Assembly (NCBI GenBank): GCA_024762705.1
Contig: JANTGW010000012.1
Coordinates: 1-12,408, forward strand
Direction of reading: 5' to 3'
From: Sulfurimonas sp.
Lineage (GTDB): Bacteria > Campylobacterota > Campylobacteria > Campylobacterales > Sulfurimonadaceae
DNA: 12,408 nt
Shown here: positions 6,261 through 12,408 of the stretch, piece by piece
Layout of the letters: every line of letters begins with the position of its first letter
Position numbering within the stretch: position 1 is the stretch's first letter
Notes under the pieces: generated by a model
Databases searched by the model: none
What the model saw: the letters and a program-made list of their open reading frames with translations, nothing else
Told to the model about the DNA's origin: nothing
Program-made: the position numbers and the translations under genes

Positions 6261-8360
6261 TTGAGTAAATTAAGCATGTACCCTGTAACACTTGAGGGTC
6301 AAAGTGTGGAAGAAAAACGTAAAGAGATACGTGCGTATTTTCATAACACTTTTGATTTGTTTGAAAAAGTGTTTGAACTCTTAAAAGATGACAGTGTGTT
6401 TTATAAGCAAAGCGAACCGACCCGTCATCCTATGATATTTTATTTTGGGCATACAGCGACTTTTTTTATAAACAGGCTTATTGCTATGAAAATTATAAGT
6501 GAAAGGGTCAATCCTGAGTTCGAATCAATATTTGCAGTCGGTGTAGATGAAATGAGCTGGGACGATATGTCAAAAGAGCATTATAAATGGCCAAAGGTAA
6601 GCGAGGTAAGGGCATATAGAAACAGTGTGCGCAAAATTGTAGATGATTTGATAACAAACATTGAATTCACTCTGCCTATACGTGATGACTCGCCGATGTG
6701 GATTATTTTGATGGGGATTGAACATGAGCGTATTCATGTGGAAACATCATTGGTCTTGCACCGGCAAATGCCTATAGAGTTCATCAAAGATGTAGCGGAG
6801 TTCAATCTCTGTACACACTCTTTTAAAGCTCCTAAAAATGAGATGGTACATGTAACAGGTGGTGAAGTTACATTGGGTAAAGACAAGGAACATCATCTTT
6901 ACGGATGGGACAATGAATATGGTACTTATAGTGAAGTTGTCAAAGATTTTGAAGTGTCCAAGTACCTTGTAAGTAATGGTGAATTTATGGAATTTGTCAA
7001 TGACGGCGGTTATGAAAATGAAGAGTTTTGGGATGAAGAAGGTTTGGAGTTCCTAAAAAAATCAAATGCCAAACATCCGCATTTTTGGCTCAAAGAAGAT
7101 GGAAAGTTCAGATACAGAGCACTTAGTAAGATTATTGATATGCCGTTAGATTGGCCGGTCGATGTCAATGCACTCGAAGCGCAGGCATATTGTAGATACA
7201 AAAGCCAAAAAGATGGTGTTGAGTATACGCTGCCGAGTGAAGCAGAGTATGAACTGGTATATAAGCATGCAAATCTCAAAGATGTCCCAGAGCTTCATGA
7301 AAGCCGTGCAAATATAAACTTTTACCATTATGCATCTTCATGCCCTGTAAATGAATTTGATTTTAATGGTATCTATGATGTTATAGGAAATGTTTGGCAG
7401 TGGAGCAGAACACCTATACGTGCTTTTAAAGGTTTTGAAGTGCATGAGGCTTATGATGACTTTTCTGTGCCTACATTCGATGACAAACATGCACTGATAT
7501 TGGGATCGTCATGGGCAAGCAGTGGGAATTTGATAATGAAACATTCTCGCTATGCATTTAGAAAGCATTTCTTTCAAAATTCCGGATTTCGTTATGTCAT
7601 CACACATAATAATCAAGACGAAAGTGAAGATATTTATGAAAGTGATGAGCTTGTTTCACAATACTGTGAATTTCAGTATGGTGACACGCATTTTGGTGTA
7701 GAAAATTTTGCGATTTCCTGTGCTGCGCTTGCTGCAAAATTCGCAACTAACACAAAAAAAGCTCTAGATTTGGGCTGTGCGACCGGTAGAGCGAGTTATG
7801 AGCTTGCAAAAACCTTTGATGAGGTTGAGGGCATAGACTTCTCGGTGCGTTTTGTCGGCGTTGGTTCTAAACTCAAAGAAGACGGCTATGTGGCATTTAG
7901 CTCAAAAGAAGAGGGCGAGCTTACATGTAACAAAAAAGTTACTCTTGAGGATTTAGGTTATGTAAATCTGGCAAATAAAGTCTCATTTTGGCAGGGTGAT
8001 GCATGTAATATGAAGCCGAACTTCTCGGGATATGATCTCATAATGGCAACAAACCTCATAGACAGGCTCTACAACCCGCGACTCTTTTTAGATACGGTTG
8101 ATGAAAGACTCAACGATAATGGGATTTTAATGCTGACATCTCCGTATACCTGGCAGGAGAGCTCTACGAAAAAAGAGTTTTGGCTGGGCGGATATAAAGA
8201 TGAAAACGGTAATGAAGTCAAGACAATTGAGAGTCTGAAAAATATTTTAAATGACAAGTTCGAGCTGTTACATGTACAGGATTTGGAGTTTGTCATAAAA
8301 GAGACCGCTAGAAAGTATCAGCATACCATTTCTCAGGTGAGTATATGGAAAAAGTGTTAA
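6261..8360 (+). CDS. ovoA: 5-histidylcysteine sulfoxide synthase / methyltransferase OvoA
   Basis: OvoA is a non-haem iron enzyme that uses O2 to join cysteine to C5 of histidine as a sulfoxide. Its fused methyltransferase later N-methylates 5-thiohistidine to ovothiol. The 699-residue protein shows all three parts. A DinB-like domain (about 20-180) has iron ligands H64 (FGHTATFF) and HX3HXE at 155-161 (HERIHVE). A formylglycine-generating-enzyme-like domain (about 195-447) contains MVHVTGGEVTLG, PSEAEYE, IGNVWQWS and SGFRYV. A SAM methyltransferase (about 470-699) carries the glycine motif ALDLGCATGR at 501-510 and the tail YQHTISQVSIWKK. The start is TTG at 6261 behind AAAAAGGA (6246-6253); an in-frame ATG at 6276 is the alternative. 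The close relative EgtB lacks the fused methyltransferase, which favours ovothiol over ergothioneine. Confidence 0.96.
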   Translation: MSKLSMYPVTLEGQSVEEKRKEIRAYFHNTFDLFEKVFELLKDDSVFYKQSEPTRHPMIFYFGHTATFFINRLIAMKIISERVNPEFESIFAVGVDEMSWDDMSKEHYKWPKVSEVRAYRNSVRKIVDDLITNIEFTLPIRDDSPMWIILMGIEHERIHVETSLVLHRQMPIEFIKDVAEFNLCTHSFKAPKNEMVHVTGGEVTLGKDKEHHLYGWDNEYGTYSEVVKDFEVSKYLVSNGEFMEFVNDGGYENEEFWDEEGLEFLKKSNAKHPHFWLKEDGKFRYRALSKIIDMPLDWPVDVNALEAQAYCRYKSQKDGVEYTLPSEAEYELVYKHANLKDVPELHESRANINFYHYASSCPVNEFDFNGIYDVIGNVWQWSRTPIRAFKGFEVHEAYDDFSVPTFDDKHALILGSSWASSGNLIMKHSRYAFRKHFFQNSGFRYVITHNNQDESEDIYESDELVSQYCEFQYGDTHFGVENFAISCAALAAKFATNTKKALDLGCATGRASYELAKTFDEVEGIDFSVRFVGVGSKLKEDGYVAFSSKEEGELTCNKKVTLEDLGYVNLANKVSFWQGDACNMKPNFSGYDLIMATNLIDRLYNPRLFLDTVDERLNDNGILMLTSPYTWQESSTKKEFWLGGYKDENGNEVKTIESLKNILNDKFELLHVQDLEFVIKETARKYQHTISQVSIWKKC
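7921..7930. repeat. Palindrome TTACATGTAA, copy 4 (in ovoA)
   Basis: Exact copy in the methyltransferase part of ovoA, read as L554-T555-C556-N557, the same phase as copy 3. Two nine-of-ten matches also lie in ovoA: GTACATGTAA at 6846-6855 (V196-H197-V198) and TTACATGTAC at 8268-8277 (L670-H671-V672). Confidence 0.9.
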
Positions 8361-9541
8361 AGTACACTTTTACAACGGCAAGTGAGCGTGAGGGTACGAA
8401 TGCCGAAAAATATGTGCTCAGAAAAGAGCTCTTTGGTACGGATGATGTACTTCCTGCCTGGGTCGCAGATATGGATATAGACACACCGCCATGTGTTTTA
8501 GAAGCTGTAAAAAAGAGACTGGAACATCCTGTTATAGGGTATGAAGAAGTGCCGGAGTCTGCATTCCAAGCACAGATCGAGTGGATGAAAAGAGAACATG
8601 GTGTGAACTTTGAAGCCGAAGATATGCTCTATTCTCATTCAGTTGTTGCTTCAATGCACACGGCCATAGAAGCATTTACAAAAGAAGGCGAAGGGGTGAT
8701 CGTACAAACACCTGTGTATCCTCCATTTTTTCACAGTGTACTCAAGCTCAACAGAAAACTTGTAAAAAATTCTCTAAAAATTGATGAAGGCGGGCACTAC
8801 AGTTTTGACATAGAAGACTTGAAGTCAAAAATTGATGAAAATACCAAGCTGTTACTTCTGTGCTCACCACATAATCCAGTAGGAAGGGTATGGAAAAAAG
8901 AGGAGTTAGAAGAGATATTACAAGTCTGTTTGGAACATAACATTGTAGTCTTTGCAGATGAAATACATTCAGATCTTGTTTATGCACCGAATAAGCACAT
9001 TCCTTTTGCATCACTTAGTGAACAGGCAAAAGAGATTAGTATAACCGCTGTAGGCGTAGGAAAGACATTTAATATGGCAGGTTTTGCAATCAGCAGTGTG
9101 GCTATTCAAAACCAACGCTTAAGAGAACAGTTTAAAAAGGCTTATGACAAGGTACATTTCGCGCAAGGATCTTCACTTTCTCATGTTGCATTTGAGACAG
9201 CTTACAAAGAAGGAAAAGAGTGGCTTGAAGCATTAAAAAAACATTTGTATGAAAACTATGTCATGCTTGAAGAAGTTGCAAAGCAGTATCCGCAGTTTAT
9301 AAAAATAACACCCATAGAAGCGACATATCTGGCATGGATAGACTGCCGAGGGATGGGGCTCAAAGATAAAGAATTACGTACTTTTTTCATCGAAGAAGCA
9401 AAACTCGGACTCAATCCGGGCATAAGTTTTGGCAGAGAGGGCAGCGGTTTCATGCGCTTGAACTTTGCCGTAAGCTCTGCTAAAATGACAGAGATAGTTA
9501 GGCGACTCAAAAGTGCACTGCAAAGGAGAACAATTGGCTGA
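8345..9541 (+). CDS. ovoB: PLP-dependent C-S lyase OvoB (PatB/MalY family)
   Basis: A fold-type I PLP enzyme of 398 residues, closest by eye to the cystathionine beta-lyases PatB and MalY. Key features are PAWVADMDIDTPP (37-49), NPVG at 177-180, ADEIHSDLVY (204-213) with D205 expected to contact the PLP nitrogen, GKTFNMAG (239-246) with K240 as the Schiff-base lysine, and RLNFA (371-375) with the substrate-carboxylate arginine R371. Characterised OvoB proteins of this superfamily cleave the OvoA sulfoxide product to 5-thiohistidine. The ATG at 8345 lies 16 bases before the ovoA stop, with AGGTGAG at 8335-8341 inside ovoA, so the two are coupled. The gene symbol is inferred from this tight linkage. 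From sequence alone it could also be an ordinary cystathionine beta-lyase. Confidence 0.85.
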   Translation: MEKVLKYTFTTASEREGTNAEKYVLRKELFGTDDVLPAWVADMDIDTPPCVLEAVKKRLEHPVIGYEEVPESAFQAQIEWMKREHGVNFEAEDMLYSHSVVASMHTAIEAFTKEGEGVIVQTPVYPPFFHSVLKLNRKLVKNSLKIDEGGHYSFDIEDLKSKIDENTKLLLLCSPHNPVGRVWKKEELEEILQVCLEHNIVVFADEIHSDLVYAPNKHIPFASLSEQAKEISITAVGVGKTFNMAGFAISSVAIQNQRLREQFKKAYDKVHFAQGSSLSHVAFETAYKEGKEWLEALKKHLYENYVMLEEVAKQYPQFIKITPIEATYLAWIDCRGMGLKDKELRTFFIEEAKLGLNPGISFGREGSGFMRLNFAVSSAKMTEIVRRLKSALQRRTIG

Positions 9542-9755
9542 TATAAATTGGGCTGAATATAAAGAATATAAAAAATATACAACGAAAAAAGATAACTTTG
9601 AAATACTTTTGGACTTCATTAAGAGCTACTACAATATGACTAGCCCTTTTGAGATGTTTGAAATGCTCGAAAATGATGAAACTGCAAAGATGATGCTGGA
9701 TAAACGAGACATTACAGATGCGGAAAAACTTGAAAGTTTTTTATTTAAACACTGA
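9534..9755 (+). CDS. Small acidic protein of unknown function in the ovothiol operon
   Basis: I do not recognise this 73-residue protein. It is soluble-looking and probably helical, rich in Asp/Glu/Lys and aromatics, with no cysteine or histidine motif apart from a final FLFKH. It begins MADINWAEYKEYKKYTTKK, and the middle stretch SPFEMFEMLENDETAKMML is the most distinctive. The TTG at 9534 is chosen because AAAGGAGAA (9522-9530) stands just before it; the in-frame GTG at 9513 lies upstream of that Shine-Dalgarno. The start overlaps the last 8 bases of ovoB and its stop overlaps the next start as TGATG. Its position between ovoB and the YhbP-like gene suggests coupled translation and a role linked to one of them, which is inference only. 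Confidence 0.75.
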   Translation: MADINWAEYKEYKKYTTKKDNFEILLDFIKSYYNMTSPFEMFEMLENDETAKMMLDKRDITDAEKLESFLFKH

Positions 9756-10174
9756 TGCATAAAGATTTACAAAAGATCAATGAGTTTATATCAAACCATC
9801 ATGTCATGAGTCTTGCAACGACAGACAAAGAAGATGTAAGTGTCTGCAGCCTCTTTTATGCTTATGATGAGAACAATCTTTGTTTTGTAGTTGCAAGCAG
9901 TGATGATACCTTACATGTAAAGCATCTTCTTAAAAACCCTGCAGTTGCAGGCAATATCTTACTGGAGACCGATGAAGTAGGAAAAATACAAGGACTGCAG
10001 TTTAGAGGGCGTATGTTGCCACTTGAGAGTGCGTCTTTAAAAAAGCTCTACTTTAAAACCTTTCCTTATGCTGTCGCAATGATGCCAAAACTATGGCAGA
10101 TAGAAGTAAATTATTTTAAATTGACCGATAACAGGCTTGGATTTGGAAAAAAGATTATTTACTTACCTGCTTAG
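9755..10174 (+). CDS. YhbP/UPF0306 family split-barrel (FMN-binding-like) protein
   Basis: A 139-residue protein resembling E. coli YhbP, a member of the pyridoxamine-5'-phosphate-oxidase-like split-barrel superfamily that commonly binds FMN or similar cofactors. Matching stretches by eye are ISNHHVMSLATTDKEDVSVCSLFYAYDENNL (12-42), AVAGNIL (63-69), IQGLQFRGRM (78-87), FPYAVAMMPKLWQIEV (103-118) and TDNRLGFGKKIIYL (124-137). The last nearly repeats the YhbP ending. No reaction is established for the family as far as I know. The ATG overlaps the preceding stop (TGATG) without a clear Shine-Dalgarno, implying translational reinitiation. As fourth gene of the ovothiol operon it could supply a redox step, which is inference. 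Its 3' end overlaps the opposing mini-protein gene by 20 bases. Confidence 0.85.
   Translation: MHKDLQKINEFISNHHVMSLATTDKEDVSVCSLFYAYDENNLCFVVASSDDTLHVKHLLKNPAVAGNILLETDEVGKIQGLQFRGRMLPLESASLKKLYFKTFPYAVAMMPKLWQIEVNYFKLTDNRLGFGKKIIYLPA
9911..9920. repeat. Palindrome TTACATGTAA, copy 5 (in YhbP-like gene)
   Basis: Exact copy read as L53-H54-V55-K56 in the YhbP-like protein. Last copy in the window; none was found in 1-4756 or 9921-12408. Confidence 0.9.
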
Positions 10175-10328
10175 GCGAAAACAATGAACACTCTGAACCA
10201 CTGCTTTTTAAAACGACCATAGAAGGGATCTGGGCAGATTTAAACCCGTAAGCTTTGCATCCATGAGGTTGAGATGCCTCCCATGTCACATAGTAATATT
10301 TACATCGTCTGCAGTTAATTCTTTTCAT
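10155..10328 (-). CDS. 57-residue four-cysteine mini-protein of unknown function
   Basis: A small basic protein, MKRINCRRCKYYYVTWEASQ at its start, with C6, C9, C24 and C47 in the arrangement CxxC-x14-C-x22-C. The cysteines and the aromatic patch YYYVTW suggest a zinc or Fe-S knuckle. Similar short proteins may be labelled uracil-DNA glycosylase in databases, a vague recollection that I cannot check. Nothing in a 57-residue chain supports a glycosylase. The ATG at 10328 has a good Shine-Dalgarno (AGAGGG) and a TGCTAAAAT promoter behind it. The frame stays open 30 codons further upstream, but that extension is low-complexity and would cross the promoter. The 3' end overlaps the YhbP-like gene by 20 bases. 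Its divergent neighbour is the dUTPase gene. Confidence 0.75.
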   Translation of the reverse strand: MKRINCRRCKYYYVTWEASQPHGCKAYGFKSAQIPSMVVLKSSGSECSLFSPKQVSK

Positions 10329-10351
10329 AAATCCCTCTTTTTGAGTAAGAA

Positions 10352-10360
10352 ATTTTAGCA
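10352..10360 (-). promoter_or_regulatory. Extended -10 promoter of the four-cysteine mini-protein gene
   Basis: On the minus strand the bases read TGCTAAAAT, an extended -10 with one deviation from TATAAT. The start would be near 10345, about 17 nt ahead of the ATG at 10328, with the Shine-Dalgarno between. It lies only 8 bases from the plus-strand -10 of the dUTPase gene, so the two promoters face away from each other and overlap. Confidence 0.5.
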
Positions 10361-10368
10361 TATTTAGA

Positions 10369-10374
10369 TAAAAT
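10369..10374 (+). promoter_or_regulatory. Candidate -10 (TAAAAT) of the dut operon
   Basis: TAAAAT sits in TAGATAAAATAA (10365-10376), identical to the 12-mer ahead of ovoA. The expected start is near 10381, giving a leader of about 30 nt ending in AAAGGAAA and the ATG at 10411. No -35 is visible, as is usual in Campylobacterota. Confidence 0.45.
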
Positions 10375-10410
10375 AAATAAAAGAAACAGTGTTTTATACA
10401 AAGGAAACAG

Positions 10411-11100
10411 ATGGACAATAAGATTTTATTGATGTTGCAACTACAAAATCAGTTAAATGATGCGACCAATGGAGAAGAGTGGACAAAAGGCGTTACCAAA
10501 AACGGAAAAACTATCAATTGGAAACGCTGTATTTATATGGAATGCGCAGAGATGGTAGACAGCTTTGCATGGAAGCACTGGAAAAGCATTGATGTAGAGC
10601 CGGATTGGCAAAATCATCAGATTGAAGTCATAGATGTCTGGCATTTTATAATGAGTCTTGCAATTGAAGTTTATGCAAAAGATTTAAAAGGAACGATTGA
10701 AGATATTGCTATTGATATTTCAGCTTTGGAGGCTTTAAGCAGTATTCAAACAGATGATTTGAAGTTTGCGTCACAGGAAGATGTTATACAGAAGGTAGAA
10801 AATCTGATAAGAATTGCTGTTTCAAAGAATGAAGTCGATATAGGAGAAATGGTCTCGGAATTTTTTGATTTGGTCAGTATAAGCGGATTAAATTTAGAAA
10901 CTTTGTACCGATTATATGTTGGAAAAAATATTCTAAACCAATTCCGTCAGGACAATGGCTATAAGGAAGGTACTTACATTAAAGTCTGGAATGGTGATGA
11001 GGATAACGTAGTTATGAAGAGAATATGGGAAGAAAATGCTGATATAACACCGGAACTGTTGTATGAAAAACTGCAACAATCCTATCTTACATTAAATTAG
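10411..11100 (+). CDS. dut: Dimeric dUTPase (Campylobacter type)
   Basis: Hydrolyses dUTP to dUMP and pyrophosphate, keeping uracil out of DNA and feeding thymidylate synthesis. This 229-residue protein belongs to the all-alpha dimeric dUTPases, related to MazG and unlike the trimeric beta-type enzyme of E. coli. The matches by eye to the C. jejuni enzyme are strong: NWKRCIYMECAEMVDSFAWKHWK (36-58), IEVIDVWHFIMS (71-82) and the C-terminal GKNILNQFRQDNGYKEGTYIKVWNGDEDN. The metal ligands are expected at E44, E47, E72 and D75 (ExxE plus ExxD). The ATG at 10411 has an excellent Shine-Dalgarno AAAGGAAA (10400-10407). The next gene starts 9 bases after its stop, so it probably heads a two-gene operon. 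Confidence 0.95.
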   Translation: MDNKILLMLQLQNQLNDATNGEEWTKGVTKNGKTINWKRCIYMECAEMVDSFAWKHWKSIDVEPDWQNHQIEVIDVWHFIMSLAIEVYAKDLKGTIEDIAIDISALEALSSIQTDDLKFASQEDVIQKVENLIRIAVSKNEVDIGEMVSEFFDLVSISGLNLETLYRLYVGKNILNQFRQDNGYKEGTYIKVWNGDEDNVVMKRIWEENADITPELLYEKLQQSYLTLN

Positions 11101-11109
11101 AGCTGATTT

Positions 11110-11682
11110 TTGAAACGAAATGTATTGGAAATTAAAGAACTGACTTTTGGGTATACAAAAGAAAAAATCATTTTTGAAAATTTTTCTATTACATTGAAAG
11201 AAGGTGAGTTAAAAGCAATTGTTGGAGAGAGTGGTGCGGGTAAAAGTACACTTTTTGAGCTAATTCTCGGAAACATCAAACCACATAAGGGTAGTATTGA
11301 AATTTCAAGTGTTTCTGAAATCTTTCAAGATCCTTACAGCTCTTTTCATCCTAGCTATACACTGTTACATCAAATTAAAGATGTGGCACCTCTCAATAGA
11401 TTGGAATCTCTAATGGAGACTATGAACTTGGGACATGATCTGTTGTTAAAGCTTCCTCATGAACTTTCAGGTGGACAGCTGCAACGTGCTTCCATTTTAA
11501 GGGCTATGCTCATGCAGCCACAGCTGCTTTTACTGGATGAGCCGACATCGGCTTTAGACAATGTGATTCAATTGGAAGTTATGAAGATGCTTGTGAGTAA
11601 CCTGGACTCTATGGGAATGTTGCTTATTACCCATGATATGGATTTGGCAAAATGGTGTGCTGATGAGATTATCAGGATCTGA
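11110..11682 (+). CDS. Orphan short ABC transporter ATPase (peptide/nickel-type)
   Basis: A 190-residue ABC ATP-binding subunit with every catalytic motif: Walker A GESGAGKST (39-47), Q-loop Q73 in IFQDPYSSFHP, signature LSGGQ (119-123) followed by LQRASILRA, Walker B LLLLDE (139-144), D-loop SALD (147-150) and switch H175 (ITHD). The Q-loop and signature wording resemble the DppF/NikE/OppF branch. The chain is much shorter than those (usually about 260-330 residues) and ends right after the switch region, without the C-terminal oligopeptide/nickel domain. No permease or binding protein is in the window, so substrate and direction are unknown. The start is taken as TTG at 11110, with only a weak GAG-containing Shine-Dalgarno; TTG at 11125 is possible. 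The 3' end overlaps crcB by 11 bases. Confidence 0.85.
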   Translation: MKRNVLEIKELTFGYTKEKIIFENFSITLKEGELKAIVGESGAGKSTLFELILGNIKPHKGSIEISSVSEIFQDPYSSFHPSYTLLHQIKDVAPLNRLESLMETMNLGHDLLLKLPHELSGGQLQRASILRAMLMQPQLLLLDEPTSALDNVIQLEVMKMLVSNLDSMGMLLITHDMDLAKWCADEIIRI

Positions 11683-12061
11683 AATAATTATTGACTAAAT
11701 AGTAACCGCTTCCAGCCATAAATATAGTTCCAATAAGATTTAAGCTCATGTTCATAAGAGCCAGACCGATACTCCCACCCTCTAAAAGTAAAAAACTCTC
11801 AATTGCAAAGGTAGAGTAGGTAGTAAGTGCTCCAAGGATTCCTGTCGTTAGAAAGGATTTCATATGAGGAGTGAAAAATGTCGAGTACATAAAATAAGCG
11901 ACAAGAACACCCATTATGAAACTTCCGATAAGATTTACTCCAAGTGTTCCAAAAGGAAGGTCATGAGGAAGTCTGTGAGAAATAAGACCATTGAGATAAG
12001 AGCGTAAAACAGCTCCGATAAATCCACCGCTACCTATTGCTAGTATTGTTTGCCAACTCAT
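11672..12061 (-). CDS. crcB: Fluoride channel CrcB/Fluc
   Basis: A small membrane protein that releases toxic fluoride and works as an antiparallel dimer. The 129 residues contain the family blocks GSGGFIGAVLRSYL, PFGTLGVNLIGSFIMG and TTGILGALTTYSTF, and four hydrophobic helices. The usual TTFSTF is TTYSTF here. One copy is present, so a homodimer is expected. The start at 12061 is preferred to an ATG two codons upstream (12067): AAAAGG ends about 9 bases before the former and only about 3 before the latter. The gene begins inside the end of plsC, so the pair is coupled. This placement leaves no 5' region for the fluoride riboswitch that precedes many crcB genes. The 3' end overlaps the ABC ATPase gene. 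Confidence 0.94.
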   Translation of the reverse strand: MSWQTILAIGSGGFIGAVLRSYLNGLISHRLPHDLPFGTLGVNLIGSFIMGVLVAYFMYSTFFTPHMKSFLTTGILGALTTYSTFAIESFLLLEGGSIGLALMNMSLNLIGTIFMAGSGYYLVNNYFRS

Positions 12062-12408
12062 GATCATACACCTTTTGCATTTTTTCTCGAAGTTTCTTCA
12101 ACCAGTCTGGATCATTCTTATCTGCCATGAAAGAATCTAGGAAGATAACCTTGATTTTACGTGGAACATAATAAAAGCGTTTTATATCATAACAGCCTGC
12201 CGTATTTATAAGTACTATTGGCTGTACCTTAAGCTTGTACTGATCAGCTATTACTTTTGCCCCTGATTTGAAAGGGAGCATCTTGTGACCTCTTGAACGG
12301 GTACCTTCTGGAAATATAGTAATAACGCGTTTCTTTTTAAGCCTGTCCTTTGCAGCACGAAGCAGTTTGATCAATGAAGTCTTACTCTCACGTTCTACTT
12401 CTATGTCT
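12030..12408 (-). CDS. plsC: 1-acyl-glycerol-3-phosphate acyltransferase PlsC family, 5'-truncated
   Basis: This is the C-terminal half of a PlsC-type acyltransferase, which transfers a fatty acyl group to the sn-2 position of lysophosphatidic acid at the inner membrane. The frame is open to the window edge, and its first full codon is at 12407-12405 (D, then IEVERES). The TTG at 12374 is internal. The key block is ITIFPEGTRSRG (acyl-acceptor binding and catalysis), preceded by basic helices and followed by PFKSGAKVIADQYKLKVQPIVL, which carries the later acyltransferase motif (proline in VQPIVL). The HX4D motif lies outside the window. The tail, ending NNTSNR, overlaps crcB by 32 bases. A related acyltransferase with a different acceptor cannot be ruled out from this part. 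Confidence 0.9.
   Translation of the reverse strand, partial: DIEVERESKTSLIKLLRAAKDRLKKKRVITIFPEGTRSRGHKMLPFKSGAKVIADQYKLKVQPIVLINTAGCYDIKRFYYVPRKIKVIFLDSFMADKNDPDWLKKLREKMQKVYDHELANNTSNR

Noticed and set aside
9256..9619. Two minus-strand open frames (108 and 81 residues) at the ovoB end
   Set aside because: They overlap each other and conserved ovoB sequence, with no recognisable domain or ribosome binding site.
10329..10418. 30-codon N-terminal extension of the four-cysteine protein
   Set aside because: It is low-complexity, contains the promoter, and ignores the good Shine-Dalgarno at the ATG 10328.
12062..12140. Fluoride riboswitch ahead of crcB
   Set aside because: The bases upstream of crcB are coding sequence of plsC, so no separate leader exists.

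Overview
The window looks like chromosomal DNA from a member of the Campylobacterota (Epsilonproteobacteria), most likely a free-living, Sulfurimonas-like sulfur oxidiser. The evidence is the gene order fliF-fliG-fliH-dxs, which also occurs in Campylobacter and Helicobacter, a dimeric Campylobacter-type dUTPase, low G+C, tightly overlapping genes, and promoters with a good -10 but usually no -35. The genus is an inference. No tRNA, rRNA, CRISPR array, prophage or insertion sequence was seen. The longest stretch without a gene is about 160 bases (6102-6260).

Layout. (1) 1-4471, plus strand: the end of fliF, then fliG, fliH and dxs as one tight operon, covering flagellar basal body, rotor and export genes plus the first enzyme of the MEP isoprenoid pathway. 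(2) 4470-5382, plus: a two-gene unit with its own promoter and a possible operator dyad, encoding a DUF4395 membrane protein and an Rrf2-family regulator. (3) 5379-6101, minus: pgeF (laccase-domain / YfiH family), probably read from a leaderless mRNA. (4) 6102-6260: a divergent control region holding a 77-bp inverted-repeat element. (5) 6261-10174, plus: an ovothiol operon, ovoA and ovoB (PatB/MalY-like C-S lyase), followed in overlap by an unknown 73-residue protein and a YhbP/UPF0306 flavin-type split-barrel protein. (6) 10155-10328, minus: a 57-residue four-cysteine mini-protein. (7) 10411-11682, plus: dimeric dUTPase and an orphan short ABC ATPase. (8) 11672-12408, minus: crcB (fluoride channel) downstream of a truncated plsC acyltransferase.

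How the parts fit. OvoA joins cysteine to histidine as a sulfoxide, OvoB cleaves the C-S bond to give 5-thiohistidine, and the C-terminal methyltransferase domain of OvoA finishes ovothiol. The two extra genes locked into this operon by overlapping start and stop codons are candidate accessory factors. All three convergent gene pairs overlap at their 3' ends, so there is no room for ordinary terminators between them.

The strongest unexplained signal is the perfect palindrome TTACATGTAA. It occurs five times between 4757 and 9920, always inside genes and in two codon phases, so it is probably a DNA-level motif rather than a protein one. The second is the 77-bp two-hairpin element ahead of ovoA. 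All promoter and operator calls come from reading the sequence by eye.
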